Origin: Phaeotremella fagi
Taxonomy: Eukaryota > Basidiomycota > Tremellomycetes > Tremellales > Phaeotremellaceae
Length of the DNA: 64,000 nt
Direction: 5' to 3'
Assembly (NCBI GenBank): GCA_001599715.1
Contig: BCHU01000006.1
Span: 1,222,765 to 1,286,764 of the forward strand
Within the stretch, counting starts at the first letter, position 1; each line of letters opens with the position of its first letter. Shown piece by piece: positions 12,254-25,400 of the stretch. Under the pieces are notes generated by a model. It was not told where the DNA came from. It did no database searches and worked only from the letters and a program-made list of their open reading frames with translations. Both the position numbers and the translations under genes were made by a program.

Positions 12254-13628
12254 TTCGATTGAAGTTATTTTGAACGATTTCTCCTTGGTGTTAAAACTGT
12301 TTGGGTGGTAGGAAAATGTGTGTTAAACGATGAGTGAGATGGTGGGAAGATTTTAAAAGTTGTCAGCAGAGTTTTAGGGAGGTTTCACGGAAGTTATGAG
12401 AGGGGATAGGAGGGTGAAGGGGGTTGGATGTGGTTACTTACATCAAGCTTAGATTTCTCTGGTAATATCTCACACTGGGTTATGAGATATGTATCAGAAC
12501 GATGAGGTTCTCTTGATGATCACCTTGATAGTTTTTGTCAAATGATTCGTGTAGGGATCAACGGTGTATGATGATTTGTTTGATATATGACGGATATCAA
12601 AGTCTCCCGGGGACGCGTGAGTCTTCTTGTCTTTCTTGGGTTCGACGTTGTTTACGACGGTGATGACGAGTCTAGAGTTAGAAGTGGAGTGTTAGTAAAG
12701 ATGATGTTGATGGTTAGTAGATGATGAGTGGGGGAGATACGCCTTACAATTTGGATAGTGTTGTTGGAATAACTTGAACGTCGATTGTTAGTAAGAGTAA
12801 GAAGAAAGAAGAGTAGTCCAGTCCAGCAGAGTTACTCTAAACGGGGCAAAACAGCTTTGGACCCTGAATGTTTAGTTCAACAAAATACTTGTACAGTACA
12901 ACTTATTTATTACCCCCATTTAAGCATTTCCCATACATATAACCATACCATCTATCTCCATGTCTCTCTTCTTTCACATCCACCCCCCTCACCCAACCTC
13001 AACCTTCTTAGTTCTTTACTTCTTTTATTCTTCATACATCCGCGTACATCAATCAGATCCAATCGTCTAAAATCAAAGACCCCACTGAACTGTCGCTGGA
13101 TTAAGCATTAATAAAAGCTTTTAATCAACTTGGAAGGAAGGGTTTTTAAAGTGATTTAAAAAAAAAAACTTCATTTGGTGAGTATTCGGGTGGCGAGTGA
13201 AAGATTTCTCTCAGAACTAGGTCCATTTTGAATTGTGGATATCTTCAATTGTTGGAAGGGTGTTGGATGCATTGTTTTATTGTCTTTTGGGTCAGTCTGC
13301 GATAAACAGCGGGCTGACAAATCTTTTTTCTTTTTCCTTCACTTCTACCTCCTCTTCGTAACAATCCCACTTTATTGGATCAAAGCAGAGTACGGATTCT
13401 CACTCAATAAAAGTAAAAACAAAGATCGAATTAAAACGGTAGTCCCACTTGATTGGGGGGTTCAACGAAAAGAAAACGATCTCGAAGAAGCGAGCGAACT
13501 AGAACCAGACCCAGATAAAAGAAGTATCAGAGTCTTCGAGTCGTCCTTAGATACACATCTAACGAAACGAATTCGATTGGTAAGGATTGATTCTCCGAAC
13601 TCAGCTTACGTTCAGACATAAAGGAAGA
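12254..13628. other. Divergent intergenic: EAF3 and TFIIB promoters
   Basis: 1375 bp between divergent starts. On the EAF3 side there appears to be a transcribed leader with an intron: GATGTAAGTAAC donor near 12449 and a CAAACAG acceptor near 12300, read on the minus strand. The TFIIB side has pyrimidine-rich DNA at 12940-13010 and an A-run near 13159-13168. I see no additional gene. Open frames of 100-130 codons here lack ATG-driven, family-like sequence. Confidence 0.45.
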
Positions 13629-15200
13629 ATGTTAGGAACTGCTGCTCCGAGAGCACCTGGCGTGAGTATCACCTAAACAGAGGGAGCATAATGAATTATT
13701 ACTGATCGTTTGAATTCATATTCTTTTTCTCTCCAATTAACCCTTGATGGCCATATTGACACTTACTCGTACCCTCACCCGTCCTCTTCCACAGTCAAAA
13801 TACGGTCAACCTGTCGCACCTAATTTAGCTGTTAGACATATCTGCCCAAACTGTAAAACAGATCCACCAAACATTATCGAAGAATTCGGTAAAGGTGATC
13901 TGGTAAGTCATCGACTTGTTCACTTTGAGTTGACCACGTTGACCTCTCTACCAGGTATGTGGAGACTGCGGTACGATCTTAGGTGATCGAGTTGTTGATA
14001 CCAGAAGTGAATGGAGAGTGAGTTCTCACCTAATCAGAGTTTATATTGACAAAAGTAGACGTTCGCAGGTGATGAAGGAGATGATCCATCTCGTGTTGGT
14101 GGACCTGGAAACGCTTTACTAGGCAACGCCCCGTTAGACACGACTATATCTTTCAGAGACGGTAAAACCGGTATGAGTCAAGCTTTACAACGAGCCGCCA
14201 ATCGAGGTAACCTCCAATCCAACGGTGTCAACGGGAAAACCCCAATCGCGATTCTCACCGCTGTCTTCTCGAGAATAGCAGAACTATGCGATACGATGCA
14301 ACTAGGTCGAGCCGTCACTGAAATGGCTAAACATGCTTATAAAATCGCTGACGAGAGGAAAGCCATTCGAGGTAAAAACGAAAGAGCCGTTATAGCAGCT
14401 TGTATCATTTACGCTACTCGAACTGGGAACGCTGCTAGATCGTTTCAAGAAGTTTGCAAGATCGCTCGGGTAACTAAAAAAGAATTGGGGAGTGTGTTTG
14501 GATTGGTTAAATCTGCTGTTGACGCTTCACAGAGAGAAGCTTTGAATGGTGGGATGGAAGGTGGTAATCAGTATTCGGGTGGGAACAGTTTAGGTTCGAA
14601 TATCGGTAGTGGTCAATCGAAATCTCATGAATCGGCTTCCGGGATGTTGGGTAGATTCGTGAATTACTTGGATTTAGGTCAACAGATCTCGAACGCTTCT
14701 AGATATATCGCTGGTGTGGCTGTCGAGAAGACTCAGATCGATGGTCGTTCACCGGTCTCTATCGCTGGTGGGGTTCTGTATTTCACTTGTGTACTTTTCG
14801 AAAAGAATTTGAGTGCAAAGGATATTCAAGAAGTCGCTAAAGTTTCTGATTCGACTATTAAGTTGTGAGTCCAACTGTGAAATTTCAGATTGAATTGCTG
14901 ATGCTTTCTTTTCTTAGGATTGCGAAGATGATAGCAGTTAAATTGGACGAGGTTATTAAACCGGAATGGGTGAGTGATAGTGTTCATATCTATAACATGG
15001 GTTCAACTGAATTGTATCAATGGTAGAAAACTGATCATCCAACTGGTTACGCTGCTTTATCTTCTTTAGGTCGTGTAGCAGGTGAAGCGAGAACTCGAAC
15101 TGGGACACCATCTGGAGGGGTTGTTGGTGGAGTGCCATCACCCTCACCAGCTGCGATTACTGAGGTTGATAGTAAAGTAGCAATAACAGTTGTAGAGTAG
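13629..15200 (+). CDS. SUA7: Transcription initiation factor TFIIB
   Basis: Multi-exon gene, start MLGTAAPRAPG joined to [26 protein letters not shown]. The zinc ribbon is [41 protein letters not shown] (CxxC...CxxC), followed by the B-reader/linker DEGDDPSRVGGPGN. Two cyclin repeats follow: ELCDTMQLGRAVTEMAKHAY to VTKKELGSVFG, and GQQISNASRYIAGVAVEKTQ to KVSDSTIKLIAKMI. A Gly/Ser/Asn-rich insert sits between the repeats (GGMEGGNQYSGGNSLG). It recruits Pol II to the promoter with TBP. The tail after KPEW is Ser/Pro/Gly-rich and ends KVAITVVE. Orthology is clear. Confidence 0.96.
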
Positions 15201-16286
15201 AAGTGTTATTAATTATGAAACAGTACTTAGTAGTCACGGATTAAGCATCTCCAAAGCTAACGAGGCAGCTAACAGCGGAATAATCAAAGTAAAGTAAACA
15301 GGATGATCGATGTTAAGCCGTAGTTCAGGTTCGGTAACTTAACCTAAAGGCGTAACAGGAGAGGATTAGCCATTGACGTCATGTCCAGGACCCTTTGTTT
15401 GTGGACCCTGAATATTATTAAAATATGCTTCAAATTGGATGCATGCAATGGTAAGGCAACAGGTCGTGCGTGAGTCGTTTGTTAAATGAACGGAGATGGG
15501 GAGGTGGGATGGATGGATGTGGTAACAGGTAACAGGTAGAGAGGGAGGAAGAGAGGTAGGTAGTAGTGGTCTCATTAGTAAACATATTTGCTTCCTCAGA
15601 TATAAGATATACTTATAGTTACAACTGCTCACACTCAAAGGCACGTAAGGATTAACTTAACAGTATACACACACACATATAGACGTCATTTCTTCTTACA
15701 ATTCAACATACAGTTATCTTTTGAATTGATCCTTGTACATACATACATTGTCTCAACTATATCATAATACCATTACTATACCTCTGTCTGTACTCGACAA
15801 CAACACTGCAGTATACCATATCCTATCAATTCAATCCAACCCAACCCATCCATTCCCAATTCAACGGTCAGGACCGGTCACCTCTCAAGTTCTCAACCGA
15901 CTGTCATTCAAACTCAAACCCATACTCTCACTCTCACCTCCCACTCAAAACTCAATCCTTTCATACAACAGTCTTCCTTCTTCCATAACAAATCAGCCAT
16001 TCAACCCTACCTCACCGCCAACTCATCATCGTATTCTTCTTCCCCACTTATCTTATCAACTTCATTCTAACGATTAAAATCACTCAACCCAACGGAAACT
16101 GACACTGGTTGGTAATAACGAAAAAAAAACCAAATATACCGTTCTTACTTGATAACATTCACATTGGATTCACAGACACAGTTCATACACGACAACTTGT
16201 CATTCCTTATCCACTATCTCCCACTCGAAGCTTAACACCGCTTTTCATATCGTCCCTTCTTACACCTCGAGATAAAGATCTAAACA
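15201..16286. other. Intergenic and long leader upstream of the zinc-finger regulator gene
   Basis: 1086 bp. From about 15730 to 16280 the plus strand is strongly C/T/A-rich and G-poor (runs of ACTC, CCAACCC, CTCACC), as in long unstructured fungal 5' leaders. No gene is supported. Confidence 0.4.
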
Positions 16287-19200
16287 ATGGGTGGGGATCA
16301 TAAATGTCCCGTAGGTTTTTCTGTTCATTGACTGTTGACCCGCATTTCATTCTAACACCATCTCCAGCTTTGTTCGGCTACTTTTACCAGACCTCAACAT
16401 GTCGGTAGACATTTACGGGCACATACCGGTGATAGACCTTATGAATGTCGAGAATGTCCATTAAGATTTGCGAGAAGGTAATTAGAAAAACTTTTTACTT
16501 AGTCAGGTCTTACCATGACTAACGAAATTTATTCTCTAGCGACCTACTCTCAAGACATGTAAACAAAGCACATGCAAGACCTACCGCCGACGGTGAACCT
16601 CCAGCACCACCCAAGAAAACTACCAAAAAAGGTCGTAGAAAATCCATGCCCAACATCGGTGGTAACAATCCAGGTGACACTGAAGAAAGTGGTCGCGAGG
16701 ACGTTGGTCAACCTGATTACTCTGCTCGATTCCGTGGTAACAACAGTAATCAACAGCAACAGCCACAACCTAAACAAGAATCCATCGAAATTCCACCCGC
16801 ATCAACTTCCCAACAACATCATTTACAAGCTCAAAGAATGTATCCCCATCATCCTTTACTTGCGAACAACCAGAATCCTCCTTCGAACGCTATGGCCAAT
16901 CCAACTGAGGTTTGGTCACTCGACCCGACTTATTCGAATTATCTGAATAACCCTGTAGCTGGAATGAACAATCAGATGTTTTTAGCTGGTTCAGGTTACG
17001 TCCCTGGTTATAACGCTAACATGAGGAGTGGGAGTGGTTCGGATCAAGGTTCTAATCCTAATTTTGTTCATTCTCAACAAATCGGTAATCCTGGTGTTCC
17101 GACTGGACTCGTTGGGATGGGTTATGAGTTGGGTTATAAGAAGAGAGCTTGTGATCAGTGTAATCATTCAAAAGTTAGATGTGATTTTGCGGAACCTTAT
17201 GGTGAGTACTTTTTGACGCGGAGATGTTAGGAGCTTCTGCTGACTTTGATAGCTCGATGTTCCCATCGTTCACTCGCTTGTACATACAACAAACCTCAGA
17301 AATCTAGATCAATAGCTTATCCGATAAGTAATATCTCACAACAATCCAGATATCAATCACCTTCAATGTTCACTTCGAATCTATCTAATCAATCGTCCTC
17401 TCCTCAATCCCATTTCTCTTCTCCAAACTCCATACCAAGTCCAGCTGCTATGGTTAACGTCAATTCTCAAACTCTTGCAGCTTTGGGTCCAGCATTCGAC
17501 AGACGTCGTAATTCAATCGCAACACTTTCACCGAATTATGCTACTGCCACCACACCAATCCAGGCTAGACCGATTTTAACGACTGAAGCTTTACCTTGGG
17601 GAAGGAATTATGGGATGAATCAGAATAACACGACTGTCGGTGATTATAATCAGAATCCTACTACTGGTTATGTTCCTGTTTCATCGAATGTTAATATTGG
17701 AAATTACGCACCTAAATTACCGGGTACGGTTGGATCGACTAGTTCATCACCTCAACAGGTTATCGCGCCCACTCCTGGACTTACTAATACGACTAGTCCC
17801 GCTGGATCTGATGAACCACCTGAGAGAAGAGGTAGCGGTGTGAACTATAATTGGCAGGATCCAAATGTCACCGGTAGTAAATCAACCTACGTCGATCCTT
17901 CTTATTCGATGGCGACCTATAATCCGAATTCATTACCACAAACTAATGAAGCTTTATATCAGCAACCGGAGCTATTCGCTTCTTCTTCGTATTGGCCTAA
18001 TCAGATTAATAACAGCAATACCGGTGCCACTGGCGGGACAGGTACTATTGATCCGAGATATCAATTCCAACAACCTTTGGTCTCTGACGACGAAGATGCT
18101 AGTAGACCAGGATCATCGGCTACCTCGACTTTTGTTGATCTCGATGAAAACACCATGATCAATTTACAGAATCAACATCGTAGACGATCATCTGCTGTTT
18201 CCACTTCTGGAGTTTGGGCCAACGCTTTCAATCAAATGACACTTCAAGATCAAGGTGCAGTGGCTGCTGCAGCTGCTCAAGCTCAACGTGGTAATCCTGG
18301 AATTGAATTGACAGATCCGTACACCGCAGGTCAATTTGCTCAAGCCCGTCGACCGACTTTCCCAATGTATTATCCAAACTCAGTTGAAACTGGTACGAAT
18401 CCGAATCCAAATATCAATCTCACGTCTGAAGGTAAATTATCAAGTTTGAACGATGTCAAGGATATTTGGAAAATGTTCATGGCTGAACCTATGACTGGTA
18501 ATCTATCGGGTAGCGGTGTAGCTGGAATCAATGCTGGAACGACACCTTCTTTGGAGAAACATGACGAATTGGGGAACAGTTCGAATTCGATACCGATCTT
18601 AACTCCACGACCTGGGTTAGGTCGTCGGACACTCAGTAAATCTAACAGTTTACCTGATCTGTCGTCACCGCTTCATACCCAGAATCAAGCTTTCTTCTCG
18701 AATTACCTTAACGGTATCACCCCGAAACCGTCTAATGAGATCAATCAGAATTCCTATGTCCAAGATAACAACGGTGGTCAACAGAACGATGGTGTTGATA
18801 AAAACGGTGTTGATAAAATCAAACAAGAGGATGAACATCAATTGATCAATTCTGATCCTGGTGCTTTGAAGAAATGGAAGAATGAAATTCAACAACGCCA
18901 ATCTAATTTCAATTTCAATTTAGGTGATAAAAGTGGTTCAAGTGGTGGTGGGGGTGCTGGTAGTAGAACTGTTTTAAAACCTACCAGTCAACCTCAACCT
19001 ATACAGAATCGTATCATGTTACCACCGAATTCATCTGGTATGAACATGAACATAGGTATGAATCTACAGAGTCAGAATAATAGACCTATCGCGTCGGTTT
19101 TACAACATTCATCAGCTCTTCAACAGACTTTGGCACCTGAAAGAATCCCTTCGTTTGGAATGACCAACTATCCCGAAATCAATACACCACCTTTGAACCA

Positions 19201-19660
19201 AAGTGGAACTCCAAATCAACATAAACCGTCACCGTCTAAACTTTATCAGAACCAGACGAATAATCAATTGGCTGTTTCGTCGATTGCAGCTAGACCTGGT
19301 AACAAACGATTGGCTTCACAAACTCTGGTACCTGAATTACAAAAGAAATCGACGTTTGAATTATGGGATGAGGATGATTCTGGTGCTTTGGGGGATGTGG
19401 AAGATGGAGGTGGGGGTGGGGGCAATGGTGTATTCAACGTTAATCCGAATGTAGAATTCAACGTTCCTAGAAGTACACCGACTTCGAATAATTCACTTTA
19501 TAACGTGACGACGACTAATATTGGTTTAGGGGGTAATGGCGATGGGACGGGGTTCGTTGGTACTTATCCTGAGTTGTCGGGGGGTAATGGGAATGGGAAC
19601 GGGAGTTTGATTTATAACAATTGGTCGAATCAGATCCCACTTGAAGAGAATGGGATGTAG
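16287..19660 (+). CDS. Transcription factor with two C2H2 fingers and a Zn2Cys6-like motif
   Basis: Protein of about 1080 residues. Exon 1 encodes only MGGDHKCP; exons 2-3 complete two C2H2 fingers: CPLCSATFTRPQHVGRHLRAH and CRECPLRFARSDLLSRHVNKAH. After a basic KKTTKKGRRKS segment and a Gln/Asn/Pro-rich stretch comes a fungal Zn2Cys6-like motif, KKRACDQCNHSKVRCDF, joined across an intron to ARCSHRSLACTYNKPQKSR. The fourth cysteine is replaced by tyrosine (EPY at 17198-17200). The remaining ~800 residues are low-complexity Asn/Ser/Gln/Pro-rich with no recognisable middle homology domain. It is a sequence-specific regulator by class; target genes are unknown. The long leader suggests translational or transcriptional control (inference). 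Confidence 0.85.
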
Positions 19661-20142
19661 TGGACGGTGTGGGATATGTTTCTTTTCGGTGGAGGCAGGG
19701 ATGTTAGATTTTAGGATTTTGTATATAATATCGGGATATTTTCGTTTTTTTCTTTGTTTCTTCTCTCGCTCGTTGTATCAAGAAAATCAATTATGTTGCT
19801 GGGAAGGTGGTTGTAATCTGTATCCATTCCTTATATTTTAGCTAGGACTTATTCCAATATTTCGTTTTGTATCTGAATCAAACCTTGTGTATCCATTTTA
19901 ATTATCCTGACCACCGATGAAGTTGGTGACTCTAGATCACCGTATCCAGCTGTTACTTATCGGTGATAACATCGCTACGAGGATCTACTCCTATTGGCCA
20001 TCAACCCAAAAGAGACGGAGATGACCTATGGAAATGTATTCCGAATAAAATGGAATTCCATTCCATGCCATTCCTGAAAAAAAGGTATAAGTAACAACGT
20101 TAACTATCGACCAACTTGTTATTCATTCCACAATCCAAAAAG
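19661..20142. other. Intergenic: regulator 3' end to RidA-like start
   Basis: 482 bp. It holds the T-rich 3' UTR of the regulator gene and the RidA promoter. A 14-bp perfect palindrome with core GGAATTCC lies at 20048-20061. No gene is supported. Confidence 0.45.
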
Positions 20143-20714
20143 ATGTCAGCTATCCAAAAAATAAAAACCAAAACTGCAATCAATGACATTCCAGGATCAC
20201 CCAGTAGGTCCTCACGCTGTGCCATGCTGATCGGACTACAGTCGGTGGTAAATACGGATCAACGATGATATCAACCGACGACTACGTCTTCGTTTCTGGT
20301 GTAGTTGGGAAAGACGATTCGGGGGTTTGGTACGAAGGTATCGAAGCTTGTACGAAAGGAGCTATCGCCAACGCTCAAAAGAGGTTACAACATGTTGGAC
20401 TTGATTTGAAGGATAGTACGTTCTCACTTCTCACTTATTAGGTCTGAATGGTTGACAAGGGCGACAGTTTGCAGCGCAACAGTCTATCTACTACATTATA
20501 AAAAAGATTTCAACGACATGAACAAAGCTTATATGGAGGCTTTTGAGGGTCAGGGTCCGTTACCTGCTAGAACTTGTATTGGGGTTGCGGAGATGCCTAA
20601 TGATACACCTATCGAGATTACTTTTGTGAGTCGGGTTTTTTTGTTTAATAGGGGTTTTTTGATTGACGCTTTGGGATCCTTTTTTAGGTCGCTCTTAACA
20701 CTGCTAAGAAATAG
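20143..20714 (+). CDS. RidA/YjgF-family protein
   Basis: Four exons encode about 138 residues: MSAIQKIKTKTAINDIPGSPIGGKYGSTMISTDDYVFVSGVVG, then EACTKGAIANAQKRLQHVGLDLKDI, YLLHYKKDFNDMNKAYMEAFEGQGPLPARTCIGVAEMP and IEITFVALNTAKK. These are the hallmarks of the Rid family: VSG, AxxNxxxxLxxxG, PARTCIGVAxLP. The arginine in PART is the ligand-binding arginine. RidA proteins deaminate reactive enamine/imine intermediates from PLP enzymes; some family members have other roles. The second intron's acceptor is set by frame (GGGCGACAG, then TTTGCAGC). Length and motifs are normal. Confidence 0.85.
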
Positions 20715-20890
20715 GTTGATGCGAATGAGATTGAATTTAATAGTTAACATTGTGTTCTCATGAATTGTTACCTCCTGACCTCGACGTGATGCCATCGTTA
20801 AACTAACTTGAAATCTTCACCATACCTTCATCTTTCATCTATTATACAAAACAACCATAATCCCAACCCCAACCCCAAACTTCTACCCCC

Positions 20891-21981
20891 CTAATCCCTC
20901 TTCAAAGCCTTCTTAACCAAGAAAGTCCGATGACCACTCCCACTCTCCCCCAACGTCTCCAATTCCTCAACTTCAGTTCCAGCAGCCAAAACCCCTTGTC
21001 CAATCAAATCATCAGTCGTCCTACCAGGATTCATAACTACGAAAACTTCTAATCCGTCACCGACTTCTATGTGTCGTTCGGTTGCTGAGGTGAAGGAATC
21101 GACTACTAGGTCGAGGACTGTTGAGAGGGGGAGGTTTCCGGGGATGAAAGGTGCTGCTCCTGGTTCTGGGGTTTGATTTTTGAAATAGATCTGAGGGTTG
21201 GGTTGGGGTTAGTGGGTGTTTCGTTTGTTGCTTTTAGATATAGGGTACCCACTTGGTTATCTAAGAATGGTTGGACTAAGGATTGAGCGGCTCCGGCTGC
21301 ACGACATGCTTCTCTCTCGTAACTACCAACTGGGTCGAAGGAGTAAACAGCTCCTGTACCTGGAGGCGTGTCAGTTGGTTGATATCTCAGACATTCAGAG
21401 GTCCACTCACCATCCTCCTCAATACCACCTAGGATGTTATGAACGTAATAAGGGAAAAATCTTTTCCCGTATAACATGGTTTGAATCATTCTGGCGATAG
21501 CTTTAATTGGCATCGCTTTGTTGTGTGCGTGTTGATACCACTAAACGGGATTCAGCTGTAGTCGAGTTTTGTTTCAGCTCAAAACCCACCTCTAACCTTT
21601 GTTTGACTCTCTTAACAAAGTTATTTCCATCTGCTGCAAACCCGTTAGTTGCAAGGACAGCGTTATCGGTACTAAAGACCAAAGAATATTCAGTCAATAC
21701 CCATCTATGAGATGAAGTGTTTAAACTTACAGTTGGAAAACTTTTCTTGCATATCTAGTTTGAATGTTGTAACCCTCTGACTGCCTTGTATCACCTGCTA
21801 TGACACTGAAATCTTTACCAGCGATTGCTAAGATTGTACCACCGTTATCGGAGTAAGGATTGAAACGACTGTTCACAGTGGATTAGTTGGAGTTGGAGTG
21901 GGAGTGATGGTGCACTTACTGTTCTATTGGAGCTGAGGTCGACTCATGTATTTGATGAGGTGGGTTAGCGAAGATTGACAT
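20891..21981 (-). CDS. PRE7: 20S proteasome subunit beta-6
   Basis: Spliced gene of about 270 residues. It starts [38 protein letters not shown] and continues [114 protein letters not shown]. The N-terminal residue after GG is not followed by a full catalytic set, consistent with the non-catalytic beta-6 (human PSMB1). It ends [13 protein letters not shown]. It is divergent with PRM1. Confidence 0.95.
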
Positions 21982-22456
21982 TGTGAAGGTGGTGATTGGG
22001 AGAGAGTGAGAGAGAGAGAGAGGTTAGAGATATAGATAGAGGTAACAGCAACAGTGACGCTGACGCAACCACGCGTCGTCGGCGTTATCGGTGTTATCTT
22101 TGGATATTCGTCACTCATTTAAGATGTGGCAGCTACCCCTGGTTTCACCTTTAATGAAAGTTTATTGTCAACAACACATTCCAACGATAACAATAGCAGT
22201 AACAGACTCATACTGATACTGATACTGATACTGATACTGATACAGAGAACAATGCATTCACTACCCCTATTAACACCAACTAGTTTCATCATACCACCAC
22301 ACCCACTGACAATGTCTCTCCAGCACAGCACTCAACACAAAAAGATCGTTGCAACGGACGATGGGAGGATGACGAGTGGCCACACTTATATTTATAACTG
22401 ACGACCCAGTTCAAACTGACCCCAACAACTCTCTTAACCATCACTCACACTCCAAG
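21982..22456. other. Divergent promoter region: PRE7 and PRM1
   Basis: 475 bp between divergent start codons. It contains an AG-rich run (22005-22022) and a TACTGA hexamer microsatellite (see separate entry). No gene is supported. Confidence 0.5.
22211..22242. repeat. TACTGA hexanucleotide microsatellite
   Basis: Five consecutive TACTGA units plus two bases in the PRE7/PRM1 divergent promoter. The count is visible directly. Length variation between strains would be expected. Confidence 0.9.
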
Positions 22457-25400
22457 ATGTCATCTGAGCAATATCTCCAACCACCCAATACCAACTTCCT
22501 AGCGTCCCATGAAGTCCCGCTCTCCCCACCGATCCGACCACCATTCTCAACCTATCACACTTCTTCGACACTCCCACCAACCCCTCACACGCCTTATCCA
22601 CCAATCCAAAGTCCAACAGTCCAAGAAGCACCCCAAACAACATTACCACCCTATCTAACTCTCCCGCCACGTCTCCTCCTAACCACCCTAACCCCAGCAA
22701 TCCTCCCACTCCTCTTAACCATCTCCCATCTCTTTCAAACTCGAGCTTCAACAGCTGATTTAGCTACTACCATCAAATCATCCGTCCTATCCGCTTGTTC
22801 AGGTTTATCGAAAGGTGTAGCCAGTTTACAACTCTTACCTAGATATCTGGCTATGCAGACTAACGATGAGATGATCAAGGCTACTCGAGCTAGTATCAAC
22901 GCTATAGGCGATGGATTGTTGAATGTGATCACTATTATTGAAACGGTTCTGACGTTCATGTTGGACACTTATAGAAGTTTCTTTCTTTGTGTTATCCAGT
23001 TGGCTGTACAGGGGACTTTGGACGTTTTGATCGAGGCTGTTCAATTGGTAGGTTGAGTTACACTTGCTGGACTAACTTTGAATTAGATCTCGACAGGTGT
23101 TATGAGTTCTTTGAATGCTATTCGAACAAATATTCAAAATGACGTTGCAAGCGCTAATACTCTAGTACAAAAGGCTGTCAGTGCTATCAACGTGAGTCTT
23201 ATTCTTGAGCCGAGTTCTGATGATTTCTCTTACTTAGACCGTTACCAATATCGTCAACGTCAATTTAACCGTACCAACACTCACCATCCCATCACTATCA
23301 TCCCTCGAAAACGTTACAATCCCAACAACGTTCGAAACGACGTTATTAACCCTAAACTCCTCACTCCCGTCACTTTCCGAAATCAAAACCAAACTCGACC
23401 AAATAATCGATACACCCTTCGAACTCCTAAAAACCCAAATCAACGAAACAAAACAAGAAATGGTGAATTCGTTTAATTCGTCGATCCTCCCAATCCCATC
23501 TTTATCACAATTATCCGCAACCGACGCCGATAATCTCCAAAATCAACTTTGTTCCGGTATAGATACATCCCTCGTCGATGATACCGCCAAAGCTTTGTAT
23601 CAATTGGCAACGGTGTCTATTGGGTTGATGTTTTTGATTTTGGTGCTGATTTGGATTGGGTTGTTTATTTGGGAATGGAGAAAATGGAAGGCTTTGAATG
23701 GGACTGTTGAGTATATTGAGTATGAGCGGGTTTCGGGGAGGGGATTGGACGGTTGGAGAGCGGTCGCTATTGTTGAACATCCTATATTAGAGCGATATGG
23801 GAGTAGGCTTTTGGAGAGGTTAAGTGGTAATTCTAAAACTAGATCGAATATCAGATGGTATCGTGAGTCGCTCATGCTCTACTTGAGACTGAACTGCAAT
23901 TGACGTCAAACACCAGTGGCTTATCTCGCCCATCCAACCCCACTTTCTCTACTCTTAATCTCTATCCTGGGTTTCCTAACGATCCAATTCCAATTAGTCG
24001 CGTTATCAGCCATCAAATCCCATGCGATCTCCAACGCCAACTCGACAGTCACGGCTTCGACCAATTCTTTAACTGCAACTTTAAATCAAGCAGCGGCGAA
24101 TTCAAGCTTAGATTATGCTATTCAAATGAACGCTGCCATATCGGAATATGAGAATAGAATTCAGGAGGAATTGTTTGGTAGTTGGTTGAACACTACTGCT
24201 GTTACGCTGAATCAAACTTTGGTAGAGTTTTATGGGGAGATTGAGACAAGTGAGTCATTCCCAGCGAATCTCGAATACAGATCTCTAACATGGATGGTTT
24301 AGTTCTTAACGCTACATTCGGTTCGACAATCTTGTACAACCCAATCAACACGTTCATCTATTGCATCCTCGGATCTAAAATAACAAATCTTGAACAAGGT
24401 TTAAACTGGTTATCTAACCATTCAAAAGTCACTTTACCAAGGATGGCCAATGATACATTACTACTATCCAACACCTCGATGAATGAATTAGTAGCTCCGA
24501 TAACCTCCGCAGCCGTCGGTACAGGTTCGAATTCAGGTGATGAAGGTTTAGTTGGAGATCTGATCAATCACTTCGAGAAAGCTTTGATTTACGAAAGGAA
24601 TTTTTACGCTATCATACTAGGTGTCTGGTTGGGTTTCGCTTTGATCGGTCTAGGGGTAGTAGGATGGCATTCAGGTGGTCGCGAGAAATATCAATCGCTA
24701 TTCGGTAGACATGATCCTCGATCTAACGGTATTCAAAAAGCTTGGCCATGGCAGACATCAGTTCCTCATCCGATTTACGATCAATATCAAGAGAAGGATA
24801 TCCCCAAAATCAGAATCGACATGACCTCTCCAACAGGAGAAAATTCATTTTTCGAATACAAAAATCGGTCAAGTGGTGATCAAACTCGGCCGTTTGTTAC
24901 TAGAAAAACGACTTTTGGATCTTTGTCAAGTCTTTTGGCTCCTGGTCAGGCATTTTTGAGAATGGGTGGAGGTGGAGATGACAGTAGAAGAGGATCGATG
25001 ATGAGTACAGAGTTGATCTCGGAAAAGGGTTTGGATCCAGATCAAGATCAAAACCAGACGAAAGAACCGATTTGGGTAGATAGGTTTTACGGATATTTCG
25101 ATAATCTGAAATCCAGATTCCCAAGTCGAGGTATGAAACATGGAAGAGCTATCCAAAACTCCACTCAACCTCACGGTCCAACACTTGAAAGGAACAACTC
25201 GACGAGATCAGATAGGACGTTAAGTTTCGGTGCGTCACGGATTGGAACTGCGAATCTTTCACCGTCCAAAGATTGGGGTCAATTTCCGATCGAAGAGAAT
25301 CAGACTTCTTGGAATCTTGTTGATCCTTCTTCATCCGGTCGTGAGGTCTATGACGAAGTTGGATCTCGCTACCCACCTAGACAGGTATATAATCCTAGTG

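Noticed and set aside
13235..13621. Open frame of about 128 codons before TFIIB
   Set aside because: No ATG at its start, biased low-complexity content, and it lies in the likely TFIIB leader.
15733..16303. Open frames in the leader of the zinc-finger regulator gene
   Set aside because: They arise from G-poor, stop-poor leader DNA, lack ATG starts and resemble no protein.
20048..20061. 14-bp palindrome around GGAATTCC upstream of the RidA-like gene
   Set aside because: A single copy in AT-rich promoter DNA; no known factor or second site, so it may be chance.
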